Below, piece after piece: positions 1 to 8,777 of a stretch of 64,000 bases of DNA (position 1 is its first letter; each line of letters starts with the position of its first letter). Both the position numbers and the translations under genes were made by a program. The DNA comes from Betaproteobacteria bacterium (GTDB lineage Bacteria; Pseudomonadota; Gammaproteobacteria; Burkholderiales; Rhodocyclaceae), in the NCBI GenBank assembly GCA_009781175.1, contig WQYQ01000011.1, forward strand, positions 38,428-102,427. Direction: 5' to 3'. The notes beneath the pieces are model-generated. The model made no database searches and was not told the DNA's origin. It saw nothing but the letters and a program-made list of their open reading frames with translations.

Positions 1-1
1 G

Positions 2-658
2 GACGCCTGGGGTGAAATGGCCTACCGCGCCATGGCGAAGGCCGCCGAAGGCAAGCTGAAGATCGTTTCGGTCGAGCGCTATGGCCGTGCGGATTCCAGC
101 GTCCAGGCGCAAGTGCTGAAGACCCTCGCGGCGCACCCGGATGCCGTCTTCATTGGCGCAACGGGAACGCCTGCCGCCATGCCCCAGATAACGCTGCGCG
201 ATCGAGGTTTCAAGGGCCGCATCTACCAGTCGCACGGCGTGGCCACCAAGGAGTTCCTGCGCGTCGGCGGCAAGGGTGTGGAAGGCGCGCTGATTCCCGT
301 TGGGCCCGTGCTGGTTGCCGAGCAGTTGCCGGAAAGCCATCCTGTGAAATCGACGGCGCTTGCGTTCGTCAAGGAACTGGAGGCCAAGAACGGCGCCGAC
401 TCACGCTCGACGTTCGCCGGCGCAACATGGGACGCGTTTCTCCTGGCACAGAACGGCATTGTCACCGCACTCAAGAGCAAAGCCCGCCCAGGCACGGTGG
501 AATTCCGTACCGCAATTCGTGACGGGATTAATCGGACTACGAAGCTGGTGGGCGTCAACGGCGTCTACAGCATGAGTCCGAGCGACCATGCGGGGTATGA
601 CGGCAATGCGATCGTGCTGATCCGCGTCGAGAACAACAAATGGAAGCTGGTGCAATAA
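2..658 (+). CDS. Liv-type ABC transporter substrate-binding protein, 5' partial
   Basis: The frame is open from the left edge of the window, so the signal peptide and N-terminal lobe are missing; 218 residues remain. What is left reads like the C-terminal two thirds of a type I periplasmic binding protein of the LivJ/LivK family (Peripla_BP_6), for example [13 protein letters not shown], the hinge-like IYQSHGVAT and [13 protein letters not shown] near the end. Such proteins capture amino acids or, in aromatic-degradation operons, aromatic acids in the periplasm and hand them to a LivHM permease. The transporter genes 2.1 kb downstream and the meta-cleavage genes between suggest an aromatic or carboxylate ligand; that ligand is inference. 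An internal ATG at position 17 is not the true start. Confidence 0.85.
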   Translation, partial: DAWGEMAYRAMAKAAEGKLKIVSVERYGRADSSVQAQVLKTLAAHPDAVFIGATGTPAAMPQITLRDRGFKGRIYQSHGVATKEFLRVGGKGVEGALIPVGPVLVAEQLPESHPVKSTALAFVKELEAKNGADSRSTFAGATWDAFLLAQNGIVTALKSKARPGTVEFRTAIRDGINRTTKLVGVNGVYSMSPSDHAGYDGNAIVLIRVENNKWKLVQ

Positions 659-717
659 GCACCGGCGGAACGGCTCCGGCACGGTATTCGAATAAACCAT
701 ATCAGGTGGGAATCAAC

Positions 718-1632
718 ATGAGCCAGAAGATCAAGTGTGCACTGATCGGTCCGGGGAACATCGGCACCGACCTCCTGTACAAACTCAAACGTAGTCCGCT
801 TCTTGAGCCGGTCTGGATGGTGGGTATCGATCCGACTTCGGAAGGACTCAGGCGCGCGGAGGAACTGGGCCTGAAAGTCACTTCGGAGGGTGTCGATGGC
901 CTGCTGCCGCATGTCGCAAAAGACAGCATTCAGATCGTCTTCGATGCCACGAGTGCGTATGTGCACGCGGAAAACAGCCGCAAGCTCAATGCACTCGGGG
1001 TGCTGATGATCGACTTGACCCCCGCCGCGATCGGGCCTTATTGCGTGCCGCCCGTGAATCTCAAGGCGCACATCGGTAAACGTGAAATGAACGTCAACAT
1101 GGTCACCTGCGGCGGCCAGGCGACGATTCCGATGATCGCGGCGATCTCGCGTGTGCAAAAGGTCAAGTACGGCGAAATCGTCGCGACGGTCGCCTCGCGC
1201 AGCGCCGGACCCGGAACGCGCAAGAACATCGACGAATTCACGCGCACTACCGCTGGCGCCGTCGAGCGCGTCGGCGGAGCGGAACGGGGCAAGGCCATCA
1301 TCATCATCAACCCGGCGGAGCCTCCGCTCATCATGCGCGACACGGTGCACTGCCTGACAGAGGAAACTCCTGATCAGGCGGCGATCCGCGAATCGATCCA
1401 CGCCATGATCAGTGAAGTACAGAAATACGTTCCGGGCTATCGCTTGGTCAATGGCCCGGTCTTCGACGGCAACCGGGTTTCGGTATTCCTCGAAGTCCAG
1501 GGCCTTGGCGACTTCCTGCCCACCTACGCGGGAAACCTGGACATCATGACGGCCGCCGCCGCCCGTACCGCCGAAATGTTTGCCGAAGAAATCATCAGTG
1601 GCGCGCTCAAGCTTGAGCCGGTCGTCGCATAA
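718..1632 (+). CDS. mhpF: Acetaldehyde dehydrogenase, acylating (meta-cleavage pathway)
   Basis: Oxidises acetaldehyde to acetyl-CoA with NAD+ and CoA, normally channelled from the partner aldolase encoded next. The 304-residue protein has the usual family length. It shows an N-terminal Rossmann motif ([11 protein letters not shown]), the catalytic cysteine in [13 protein letters not shown] (about residue 127), and the conserved [16 protein letters not shown] segment. I chose the ATG at 718 because AGGTGGGA lies just before it and the protein then starts [12 protein letters not shown] as in the MhpF/DmpF/BphJ family; an upstream in-frame start at 640 would add an unrelated leader overlapping the preceding gene. 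It is followed after 10 bases by the aldolase gene, so the two are surely cotranscribed. Confidence 0.96.
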   Translation: MSQKIKCALIGPGNIGTDLLYKLKRSPLLEPVWMVGIDPTSEGLRRAEELGLKVTSEGVDGLLPHVAKDSIQIVFDATSAYVHAENSRKLNALGVLMIDLTPAAIGPYCVPPVNLKAHIGKREMNVNMVTCGGQATIPMIAAISRVQKVKYGEIVATVASRSAGPGTRKNIDEFTRTTAGAVERVGGAERGKAIIIINPAEPPLIMRDTVHCLTEETPDQAAIRESIHAMISEVQKYVPGYRLVNGPVFDGNRVSVFLEVQGLGDFLPTYAGNLDIMTAAAARTAEMFAEEIISGALKLEPVVA

Positions 1633-1642
1633 GGAGAAAGAT

Positions 1643-2674
1643 ATGAATATGCGCGGAAAGCTTGTCACCGTTCACGACATGACCCTCAGGGACGGCATGC
1701 ATCCCAAGCGGCACCAGATGACGCTGGAGCAAATGGTCGATATCGCAACGGGGCTCGACGAAGCGGGTGTGCCGCTGATCGAGGTGACGCACGGCGATGG
1801 CCTGGGCGGATCCTCGGTCAACTATGGGTTCCCCGCACATACCGACGAGGAGTACCTCGGGGCGGTGATTCCCCGCATGAAGCAGGCCAAGATCTCGGCG
1901 CTTCTGTTGCCCGGGATTGGCACGGTGGACCATCTGAAGATGGCATGCGAACTGGGCGTCCACACCATCCGTGTCGCCACGCATTGCAGCGAAGCGGACG
2001 TCGCCGAACAGCACATCACTCTAGCCCGCAAGCTGGGCTTGGACACCGTGGGTTTCCTGATGATGGCGCACATGAACAGTCCCGATGGCCTGGTCGCTCA
2101 GGCGAAACTGATGGAGGGTTACGGGGCCAACTGCATCTACGTCACCGACTCGGCTGGCTACATGCTTCCAGACGATGTAAAGGCGCGTGTGGCGGCGGTG
2201 CGCGAGGCGCTGGCGCCCGAAACCGAACTCGGATTCCACGGCCACCATAATCTGGCCATGGGGGTCGCCAATTCGATCGCCGCCGTCGAGGCCGGCGCCA
2301 ACCGCATCGACGCGGCAGCGGCTGGACTGGGCGCGGGCGCCGGCAATACACCGCTGGAAGTGTTTGTCGCGGTGTGCGACCGGATGGGCATCAAGACCGG
2401 CATCGACACGTTCAAGGTCTGCGATGTCGCCGAAGACCGTGTGGTTCCCATCATGGATCACCCCATCCGAGTGGACCGCGACTCGCTCACGCTCGGGTAT
2501 GCCGGCGTCTATTCGAGTTTCCTTTTGTTTGCCAAACGGGCGGAGAAGAAATACGGCATATCCGCCCGTGAGATCCTGGTCGAACTAGGGCGCCGCGGCA
2601 TGGTCGGCGGGCAGGAAGACATGATCGAAGACACCGCGATCACCTTGGCGCGCGCGCGGGGCCTTCTGGCCTGA
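1643..2674 (+). CDS. dmpG: 4-hydroxy-2-oxovalerate aldolase
   Basis: Splits 4-hydroxy-2-oxovalerate into pyruvate and acetaldehyde, the last C-C cleavage of the meta pathway, and forms a channelling complex with the acetaldehyde dehydrogenase. The 343-residue product has the HMGL-like TIM barrel opening [15 protein letters not shown], with catalytic Arg and metal-binding Asp in TLRDG, and the metal-binding histidines in [11 protein letters not shown] (about residues 196-206). The communication domain ends [19 protein letters not shown] as in DmpG/BphI. The ATG at 1643 has AAGGAG seven bases upstream and comes 10 bases after the dehydrogenase stop. The gene is one of the most clearly recognisable in the window. 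Confidence 0.96.
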   Translation: MNMRGKLVTVHDMTLRDGMHPKRHQMTLEQMVDIATGLDEAGVPLIEVTHGDGLGGSSVNYGFPAHTDEEYLGAVIPRMKQAKISALLLPGIGTVDHLKMACELGVHTIRVATHCSEADVAEQHITLARKLGLDTVGFLMMAHMNSPDGLVAQAKLMEGYGANCIYVTDSAGYMLPDDVKARVAAVREALAPETELGFHGHHNLAMGVANSIAAVEAGANRIDAAAAGLGAGAGNTPLEVFVAVCDRMGIKTGIDTFKVCDVAEDRVVPIMDHPIRVDRDSLTLGYAGVYSSFLLFAKRAEKKYGISAREILVELGRRGMVGGQEDMIEDTAITLARARGLLA

Positions 2675-2770
2675 CGGTCGCGGGCACCGCTTCCGGCGCT
2701 CACTTTCACGGCCAAATAGGTCAGCCCGTCGGCGCGAGTCATCGCGCCGATCAGGGGCGGAGTTCGCACT

Positions 2771-4717
2771 ATGGATCTTCAAATTTTCGCATTGCTGGCG
2801 CAGGATGGCCTGACGAACGGGGCCATCTACGCGTTGTTGGCGTTGGCGCTGGTTCTCGTATTTGCCGTCACGCGCGTGATCTTTCTCCCGCAGGGCGAGT
2901 TTTTAGCATGGGGGGCGCTGACGATGGCGGCCCTGGAGGCGGGGAATTTCCCCACAACTGTCTGGATCCTGCTGGGGTTTGGCATCGTCACCTTCGTCAT
3001 GGATCTTCTCGGCGTTGGGGGAGTCGGCCGCAAGAAACTCGGCCGGTCCGGCCTGCTCAACATAGTGTATCCACTGGCCTTGGCAGCTTTGCTGTCATTC
3101 CTGCCCTTGTCGAATCTTCCCGCGGTTTTGAAGGTCTTGTTGACACTCGCGGTCGTCGTGCCGGTCGGGCCGATGGTCTACCGGGTTGTATTCCAGCCGG
3201 TTGCCGAGGCTTCGGTGCTTGTGCTGCTGATCGCGTCCGTGGCCCTGCATCTGCTCATGGTCGGCCTCGGCCTGCTCGCCTTCGGACCGGAAGGCTCGCG
3301 CACAGCGCCTTTCAGCGATGCGCAATTCGAGTTTGGTTCGATGATGATCGGCGGTCACACGCTCGTGGTCATCATGGTGTCGCTGGTGCTGATCATCGGC
3401 CTCTATCTGTTTTTCAGCCGGACAGTGACCGGAAAGGCGCTGCGCGCGACGGCGATCAATCGGAACGGCGCGCGCCTGATGGGCATTTCGCCAAGCCTGG
3501 CCGGGCGGCAGACTTTCTTCCTCGCCGCGTTGATCGGCGCGCTGTCGGGACTCCTCGTCGCGCCCTTGACGACGATCTACTATGACAGCGGATTTTTGAT
3601 GGGTCTGAAGGGCTTCGTCGCAGCCATCATCGGCGGGCTCGCGAGCTATCCGCTGGCCGCCTTAGGAGCGGTGCTCGTCGGCCTGCTGGAGTCCTTCTCA
3701 TCGTTCTGGATGAGCGCATTCAAGGATGTGCTGGTCTTCGCGCTCATCATTCCCGTGCTCATCTGGCTGTCATGGGCGGTAAAGCATGTCGAGGAGGAGG
3801 ACGTAGCCGCCGGCGACGGCGCCGCCAGCGGCCCAAGGCGGAACGGCTGGATCAACCCGCGCTGGGGGCTGGCCGTGTTCCTGGCCTGCCTTGCACTGGC
3901 GCCGCTGGCCCTGCCCGAGTTCTACGTCACGCTGCTCAATTACATTGGCCTATCCGCGCTGGTCGCGCTCGGACTCGTGCTGCTTACCGGCGTCGGAGGA
4001 CTGACATCCTTTGGTCAGGCGGCATTCGTGGGCATTGGCGCGTATGCGACGGCATGGCTTACGACCTCACAGGAAATTCCATCCTGGCTCGCGTTTGCGT
4101 CGGGCTCGGCCTGGCTGGCGCTGCTCGTTGGCCTCGCGCTATCGGCACTGGTCGCACTCGTGCTCGGCTCGGTCACGCTCAGACTGTCGGGGCATTATCT
4201 GCCGCTGGGCACCATGGCCTGGGGGATCAGCCTTTACTTTCTCTTCGGCAACATGGAATCGCTTGGCGGCCATGCGGGCATATCCAGTTTCAATCTTTGG
4301 CTATGCGCTGACCGAGAATCACCACTACTACTACCTGATCTGGGTGATTGTCCTCGCGGCGCTCTTCACCACCGCGAATCTGCTCGACTCCCGCGAGGGG
4401 CGGGCCATCAGGGCGCTGAAGGGCGGCATGGTGATGGCCGAATCGATGGGCGTCGACACCTCACGCTCCCGCATGGTCATCTTCCTGATCGCCGCGCTGC
4501 ATGCGAGCACCGCCGGCTGGCTTTACGCGCACCTGCAAAGGTTCGTGAATCCGACGCCCTTCGGCCTGCAAATCGGCATGGAATACCTGTTCATGGCGGT
4601 TATTGGCGGTGCCGGGCTGGTCTGGGGCGCGGTGGTCGGCTCGGGGGTGATCACGCTACTCAAGCAATGGCTACAGGAACTTCTTCCGCGGCTCTTCGGT
4701 TCGGCTGGGCAATATGA
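2771..4717 (+). pseudogene. Fused LivH-LivM permease, first part of a frameshifted LivH-LivM-LivG gene
   Basis: Residues 1 to about 345 are a complete LivH-type permease (start [20 protein letters not shown], many hydrophobic helices, [20 protein letters not shown]). After a short charged linker a LivM-type permease begins ([20 protein letters not shown], then [15 protein letters not shown]). Homology stops around base 4290: up to GGHAGIS the frame is right, beyond it the frame reads low-complexity nonsense up to a stop at 4717. The expected continuation, [16 protein letters not shown], is in the next frame (from about 4281), so one base has been gained or two lost between about 4275 and 4300. 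The frameshift may be real or a sequencing error. The gene imports branched-chain amino acids or, given its neighbours, aromatic acids. Confidence 0.8.
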
Positions 4718-5627
4718 AGTCATCTTCTTTGGCGTCCTGATGATCATCGTCCTGCACCGGACGAGCGACGGGCTGTGGCCGCTGGTGCTGCGTCTCTTGC
4801 CGATCCGCGAGCGCCGCAAGCATGTCGATCAGAATGCCGAAGCGCTTCCCAGACGGGTTCAGCCTCCTCACGGTGAAGTCATCCTGGAGGCGAAGAACGT
4901 CACGCGCCGGTTCGGCGGACTGACCGCCAACAACAACATGAGCCTTCAGGTGAAAGCGGGCGAGATCGTCGCGCTGATCGGCCCCAACGGTGCGGGCAAG
5001 AGCACGATGTTCAACCAGCTTTCGGGCGTCGATACGCCGACCTCGGGAGCGGTCCTCTTCCGCGGCAAGCCCGTGACCGGCCTGAGTTCGAGAACGATTG
5101 CCGCCCTCGGCATGAGCCGCACCTTCCAGCACGTCAAGCTGCTGCCGCGCATGTCGGTTCTGGAAAACGTCGCGATCGGCGCGCACCGGCGAGGTGTAAA
5201 GGGCGTGCTTTCGGCCGCATGGCGGCTTGACCGGAAAGAGGAAGCGCGCCTACTGCGTGAGGCCGCGCTTCAGATCGAAAGGGTTGGGCTCAACGAGCAC
5301 CTGCACGCCGAGGCGGGAAGTCTCGCACTTGGCCAGCAACGCATTTTGGAGATCGCCCGGGCCCTTTGTTCGGACCCCTGTCTGCTGTTGCTCGACGAGC
5401 CCGCGGCGGGATTGAGGCTGAAGGAAAAGCAGGCCCTGGCCGAACTGCTCAAACGCCTGAGAAGCGAGGGCATGGCGGTGCTGATCGTGGAGCATGACAT
5501 GGACTTCGTCATGAATCTCGTAGACCACGTCGTCGTGATGGAATTCGGCGAGAAGATTGCGGAGGGATTGCCGGAGGCCGTGCAGAACGACCCCGTTGTC
5601 CTCGAAGCCTATCTGGGAGGAGTCTGA
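4281..5627 (+). pseudogene. LivM C-terminus fused to LivG ATPase, second part of the frameshifted gene
   Basis: This frame carries the rest of LivM ([19 protein letters not shown], then the EAA-type loop [20 protein letters not shown] and the last helices ending near VLMIIVLHRTSDGLWP), a linker, and a full LivG ATPase from about base 4876. The ATPase has Walker A GPNGAGKST, a signature-like LALGQQRILEIARAL (Q-rich form typical of LivG), Walker [12 protein letters not shown] and the switch histidine in LIVEHDMDFV. It ends QNDPVVLEAYLGGV at 5627. If the shift near 4290 were repaired, the gene would encode one polypeptide of roughly 950 residues with two permeases and one ATPase. No convincing ribosome site was seen for separate translation of this part. 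The following livF begins 1 base after the stop. Confidence 0.8.
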
Positions 5628-5628
5628 G

Positions 5629-6381
5629 GTGTCGTCAGGAGCATTGCTCGCGGTCAGGGACTTGAGCGTTGCCTACGGCAAGGTCGAGGCGGTCAGCAAG
5701 ATCAGCCTGGACGTTGAAGAAGGCAGCATCGTTACCGTCATCGGACCGAATGGCGCGGGGAAGACCACCACGCTGTCGGCCATCACGGGATTACTGCCGG
5801 CGTCGGGACGGATCGAATTCGATAAGGCCGTCGTATCCGCCGCGGATGTCGAAACCCTTGTCGGGCGGGGCCTTGGCCTGGTGCCCGAGAAGCGGGAGCT
5901 CTTCGCCTCCATGAGTATCGAGGACAACCTGTTGCTGGGGGCATTTCAAAGAATACGCCAGCGTCATCATGATCACACGCAGACCATGGAAGAAGTCTTC
6001 AGCCTGTTTCCGCGTCTGAAGGAGCGGCGCAAACAAGCCGCCGGCACCCTCTCGGGTGGCGAGCGGCAGATGCTTGCCGTCGGACGCGCGCTGATGGGAA
6101 AGCCCCGCCTTCTCATGCTCGACGAGCCAAGCCTGGGACTTGCGCCGTTAATCGTCAGAGAGATCTTTCGGATCGTGGCGGAGCTGCGCAGGCGGGGCGT
6201 GTCGATTCTGCTCGTCGAACAAAATGCGCGCGCGGCGCTACAGGTTGCCGACTATGCCTACGTGCTTGAGAACGGAAGCATCAAGATGCATGGGCCGGCG
6301 GAGTCGTTCATGAACGATCCTCGCGTCATTGAAAGCTATCTCGGACTGGGCAGCAAGCATCAGAGCATGCTGACCGCCTAG
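5629..6381 (+). CDS. livF: Liv-type ABC transporter ATP-binding protein
   Basis: Second ATPase of the uptake system, acting as the cytoplasmic motor partner of the LivG domain. The 250 residues contain Walker [10 protein letters not shown], signature LSGGERQMLAVGRAL, Walker B LLMLDEPSLGLAP and switch histidine region LLVEQNARAAL; the LVEQN form is characteristic of LivF. I chose the GTG at 5629: GGAGGAG lies at 5616-5622 and translation then begins SSGALLAVRDLSVAYGK, exactly where LivF proteins begin. A longer frame from 5557 would overlap the LivG end by 70 bases and add an unrelated leader. Only one base separates it from the preceding stop. Confidence 0.93.
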   Translation: MSSGALLAVRDLSVAYGKVEAVSKISLDVEEGSIVTVIGPNGAGKTTTLSAITGLLPASGRIEFDKAVVSAADVETLVGRGLGLVPEKRELFASMSIEDNLLLGAFQRIRQRHHDHTQTMEEVFSLFPRLKERRKQAAGTLSGGERQMLAVGRALMGKPRLLMLDEPSLGLAPLIVREIFRIVAELRRRGVSILLVEQNARAALQVADYAYVLENGSIKMHGPAESFMNDPRVIESYLGLGSKHQSMLTA

Positions 6382-6403
6382 GCGCGCAGACAGGGAGAAT
6401 TCC

Positions 6404-6979
6404 ATGCAAGCACTTCGCATCATTGCAGACGAACATCGATCACTCGCGGCAGTCCTGCATGCCGTCCATTTAATGCTGAGAAAAATTTCGGCAGACAAAA
6501 CGGCGGCGGATCTGAAACTGCTGCGTGCAATGGTCCATTTTCTCGACGCCTGCGCCGAGCAACGCCATCATCCCAAGGAGGACATCCTGTTCGCATACCT
6601 GAAGGCGCGAACGAGTGAAGCGGATGGCGCGCTTGCGACGCTGGCCGCCGAGCATGCGGCCGCTCCAAACCGCATTGCGGCCCTGCATCAGGCCCTTGAT
6701 GAATACGCATTGCATCCGGACGCCCTGCCGGCATTCGCCGCGGCATTTGAAACCTATGCCGATTTCTACAGAAGCCACATGCTGCTTGAGGAAGAGGTGG
6801 CATTGCCCGCCGCGCGAAAGTACCTGCTCGAAGCGGACTGGCGGGAAGTCGACGAGCGCTTTTGCCAAGCGGCTCAGCCTGCGACTGCAAGCCCGGAAAA
6901 CTTCGACGACCTGTTTTCGCGTCTTGTGGCGTATGCGCCGATTCCGATCGGCCTGGGGGCCGGCCCCTACCCGGACTGA
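6404..6979 (+). CDS. Hemerythrin/HHE-domain protein
   Basis: A 191-residue cytoplasmic protein with HHE-type four-helix repeats: IIADEHRSLAAVLHAVH near the N-terminus, HHPKEDILFAYL about residue 60, LAAEHAAAPNRI about residue 80 and HMLLEEEVALPAARKYL about residue 125. The His/Glu spacing is that of a non-haem di-iron hemerythrin-like fold, which may bind O2 or NO or respond to iron redox state. It sits between livF and the hydrolase with short gaps, so it is very likely in the operon. Such proteins are often found beside oxygenases, but its exact role here is unknown. The start has GGGAGAA 8 bases upstream. The bacteriohemerythrin at 56.9 kb belongs to a different subfamily. Confidence 0.85.
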   Translation: MQALRIIADEHRSLAAVLHAVHLMLRKISADKTAADLKLLRAMVHFLDACAEQRHHPKEDILFAYLKARTSEADGALATLAAEHAAAPNRIAALHQALDEYALHPDALPAFAAAFETYADFYRSHMLLEEEVALPAARKYLLEADWREVDERFCQAAQPATASPENFDDLFSRLVAYAPIPIGLGAGPYPD

Positions 6980-7039
6980 TGTGGCAGGCCGCTTTTCGTT
7001 TGAACACGCGAATCACCCGATGACACAAGGAGTAATGTA

Positions 7040-7912
7040 ATGACCGGAAATCTGCTAACCGAGGAATCAACCAGCCGCTTTGTGCGAGTCCGCCTGGACG
7101 AAGGAGAACTGCAACTGCACTACAACGACACGGGCGCTGGAAGCAGTGTCGTCGTCATGCTTCACGGATCGGGCCCGGGCGCCAGCGGCTGGGCGAATTT
7201 CAATCGCAATGTGGAGCCCCTGGTCGCGGCGGGGTTCCGGGTGATCCTTCTGGATTGCCCTGGCTGGAGCAAGAGTGACACGATCGTCTGCACCGGCTCC
7301 CGCTCCGATCTGAACGCGCGTGCGCTGAAGGCCGTCCTGGACAAACTCGAACTCGACCGCGTGCACATCATCGGCAATTCCATGGGCGGACACAGCGCCG
7401 TCGCATTTGCGCTTGCGAATCCGTCTCGCATCGACAAGCTCATTCTGATGGGTGGCGGTACGGGGGGGCCAAGCCAGTTCGTGCCGATGCCGACCGAAGG
7501 AATCAAATTGCTGCAAGGTCTCTATAGAAATCCGACGATCGAGAATCTGAAGAAGATGATGGAGGTGTTCGTCTATGACACCAGCAATCTGACCGATGCG
7601 CTGTTTCAAGCGAGGCTCGACAACATGCTGAATCGGCGCGAGCACCTCGAGAACTTCGTCAAGAGCCTGGCAGCAAACCCGAAACAGTATCCGGATCAGG
7701 GCGCGCGGCTGAGTGAGATCAAGTCGCCGACCTTGATCATATGGGGGCGCGACGACCGCTTCGTCCCAATGGACGTCGGCTTGCGCCTGCTAGCGGGCCT
7801 TCCGAAGGCCGAGTTGCACGTCTTCAGCCGGTGCGGACACTGGGCGCAGTGGGAGCATGCGGAAAAATTCAACCGCATGGTGCTGGACTTTCTTTGCAAC
7901 GACGACGACTGA
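7040..7912 (+). CDS. BphD/MhpC-like meta-cleavage C-C bond hydrolase
   Basis: Alpha/beta hydrolase that cleaves the dienoate produced by extradiol ring opening into 2-hydroxypenta-2,4-dienoate and an acid. At 290 residues it has the usual length. Visible elements: oxyanion-hole [15 protein letters not shown] (about residues 41-55), nucleophile elbow GNSMGG (Ser near 113), acid in WGRDDRFVP and catalytic His in [17 protein letters not shown]. The overall wording is closer to biphenyl- or steroid-type hydrolases (BphD, HsaD) than to generic esterases. Together with the dehydrogenase and aldolase upstream it implies a meta-cleavage pathway whose dioxygenase and hydratase lie outside the window. 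The start has AAGGAG before it. Confidence 0.92.
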   Translation: MTGNLLTEESTSRFVRVRLDEGELQLHYNDTGAGSSVVVMLHGSGPGASGWANFNRNVEPLVAAGFRVILLDCPGWSKSDTIVCTGSRSDLNARALKAVLDKLELDRVHIIGNSMGGHSAVAFALANPSRIDKLILMGGGTGGPSQFVPMPTEGIKLLQGLYRNPTIENLKKMMEVFVYDTSNLTDALFQARLDNMLNRREHLENFVKSLAANPKQYPDQGARLSEIKSPTLIIWGRDDRFVPMDVGLRLLAGLPKAELHVFSRCGHWAQWEHAEKFNRMVLDFLCNDDD

Positions 7913-8102
7913 ACGGCGCTCTCGGCCGGCTCCGCCAAGCCGCGGAGTGGCCGATCGCGCAAGCGGGTCATTGATTCTTGGAATAGGTGCTGGGGGAGCA
8001 GCGTGCCACGAATGCATCCGGCGGCTTTGAAGCTGAACGCAATGCTGTACCAGAGAAACGAGGGCTGGCCCCTCGGAAGCGATGTCCAGACAACTGACGG
8101 GA

Positions 8103-8777
8103 CTAAATGCTTTCGTTCAATTTGTTCTTGACTGCATAAACGGCAATCTGGACCCGGCTACCAAGGTTGAGTTTTTTCAAGATGCTTTGCACATGGATTT
8201 TGACCGTGCTTTCGGTAACGCCGAGATCGCGTGCAATTTCTTTGTTGCTCTGGCCGCGCGTGACGCCACGCACGATTTCCCGCTCGCGCGCGGTCAGGCT
8301 GCCGGCGGCCTGCGGCGCCGTCGGGCCGCTTGGCGTGGCGGCGTGCGGCGTATTGGGGGCGAGAAATTGCGCGACCAGTTTCGCGGTCATGCTGTCGGCA
8401 ATGACCGCTTCGCCAGCCGCGGCGCGCCGGATTGCTGAAATCAGCGCGTCGGTCTCGATATTTTTGACCAGATAACCGCGCGCACCGCTGCGTAAAGCCA
8501 GGGCAAGCTCTTCCGCCTCCTCTGAGACGGTGAGCATGATCACGGCACTTTCCGGGAGGTCTTGCACGAGGAGCTGAAGCGTTTCCAGGCCGGACAGCCC
8601 CGGCATGTTCAGATCGAGCAGGATGACGTCGGGCCGATGCTGTTTGGCGCGTTTGACGCCTTCGACGCCATCGGCTGCTTCATCGACGATTTCAAAGTCG
8701 GTCTGCCGTTGCAGCAAGGCGCGGACACCGCCGCGAAACAGCGCGTGATCGTCGATCAGGAGAATGCGGATTGTCAT
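8103..8777 (-). CDS. narL: NarL-family response regulator
   Basis: A 224-residue regulator with an N-terminal receiver domain (LIDDHALFRGG with acidic pocket, phosphoacceptor Asp in VILLDLNMPG, Thr in MLTVSEEAEE, Lys in GYLVKN) and a C-terminal LuxR-type helix-turn-helix (LTAREREIVRGVTRGQSNKEIARDLGVTESTVKIHV). An Ala/Pro-rich linker joins them. The start codon overlaps the stop of the sensor gene by one base, so the two form a translationally coupled pair. Position at the end of the nir gene series suggests it responds to nitrate or nitrite and controls denitrification genes. Which promoters it binds cannot be read from this sequence. Confidence 0.93.
   Translation of the reverse strand: MTIRILLIDDHALFRGGVRALLQRQTDFEIVDEAADGVEGVKRAKQHRPDVILLDLNMPGLSGLETLQLLVQDLPESAVIMLTVSEEAEELALALRSGARGYLVKNIETDALISAIRRAAAGEAVIADSMTAKLVAQFLAPNTPHAATPSGPTAPQAAGSLTAREREIVRGVTRGQSNKEIARDLGVTESTVKIHVQSILKKLNLGSRVQIAVYAVKNKLNESI

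Noticed and set aside
565..1668. 367-codon minus-strand frame opposite the acetaldehyde dehydrogenase
   Set aside because: Antisense shadow; the plus strand shows a clear enzyme with ribosome site and motifs.
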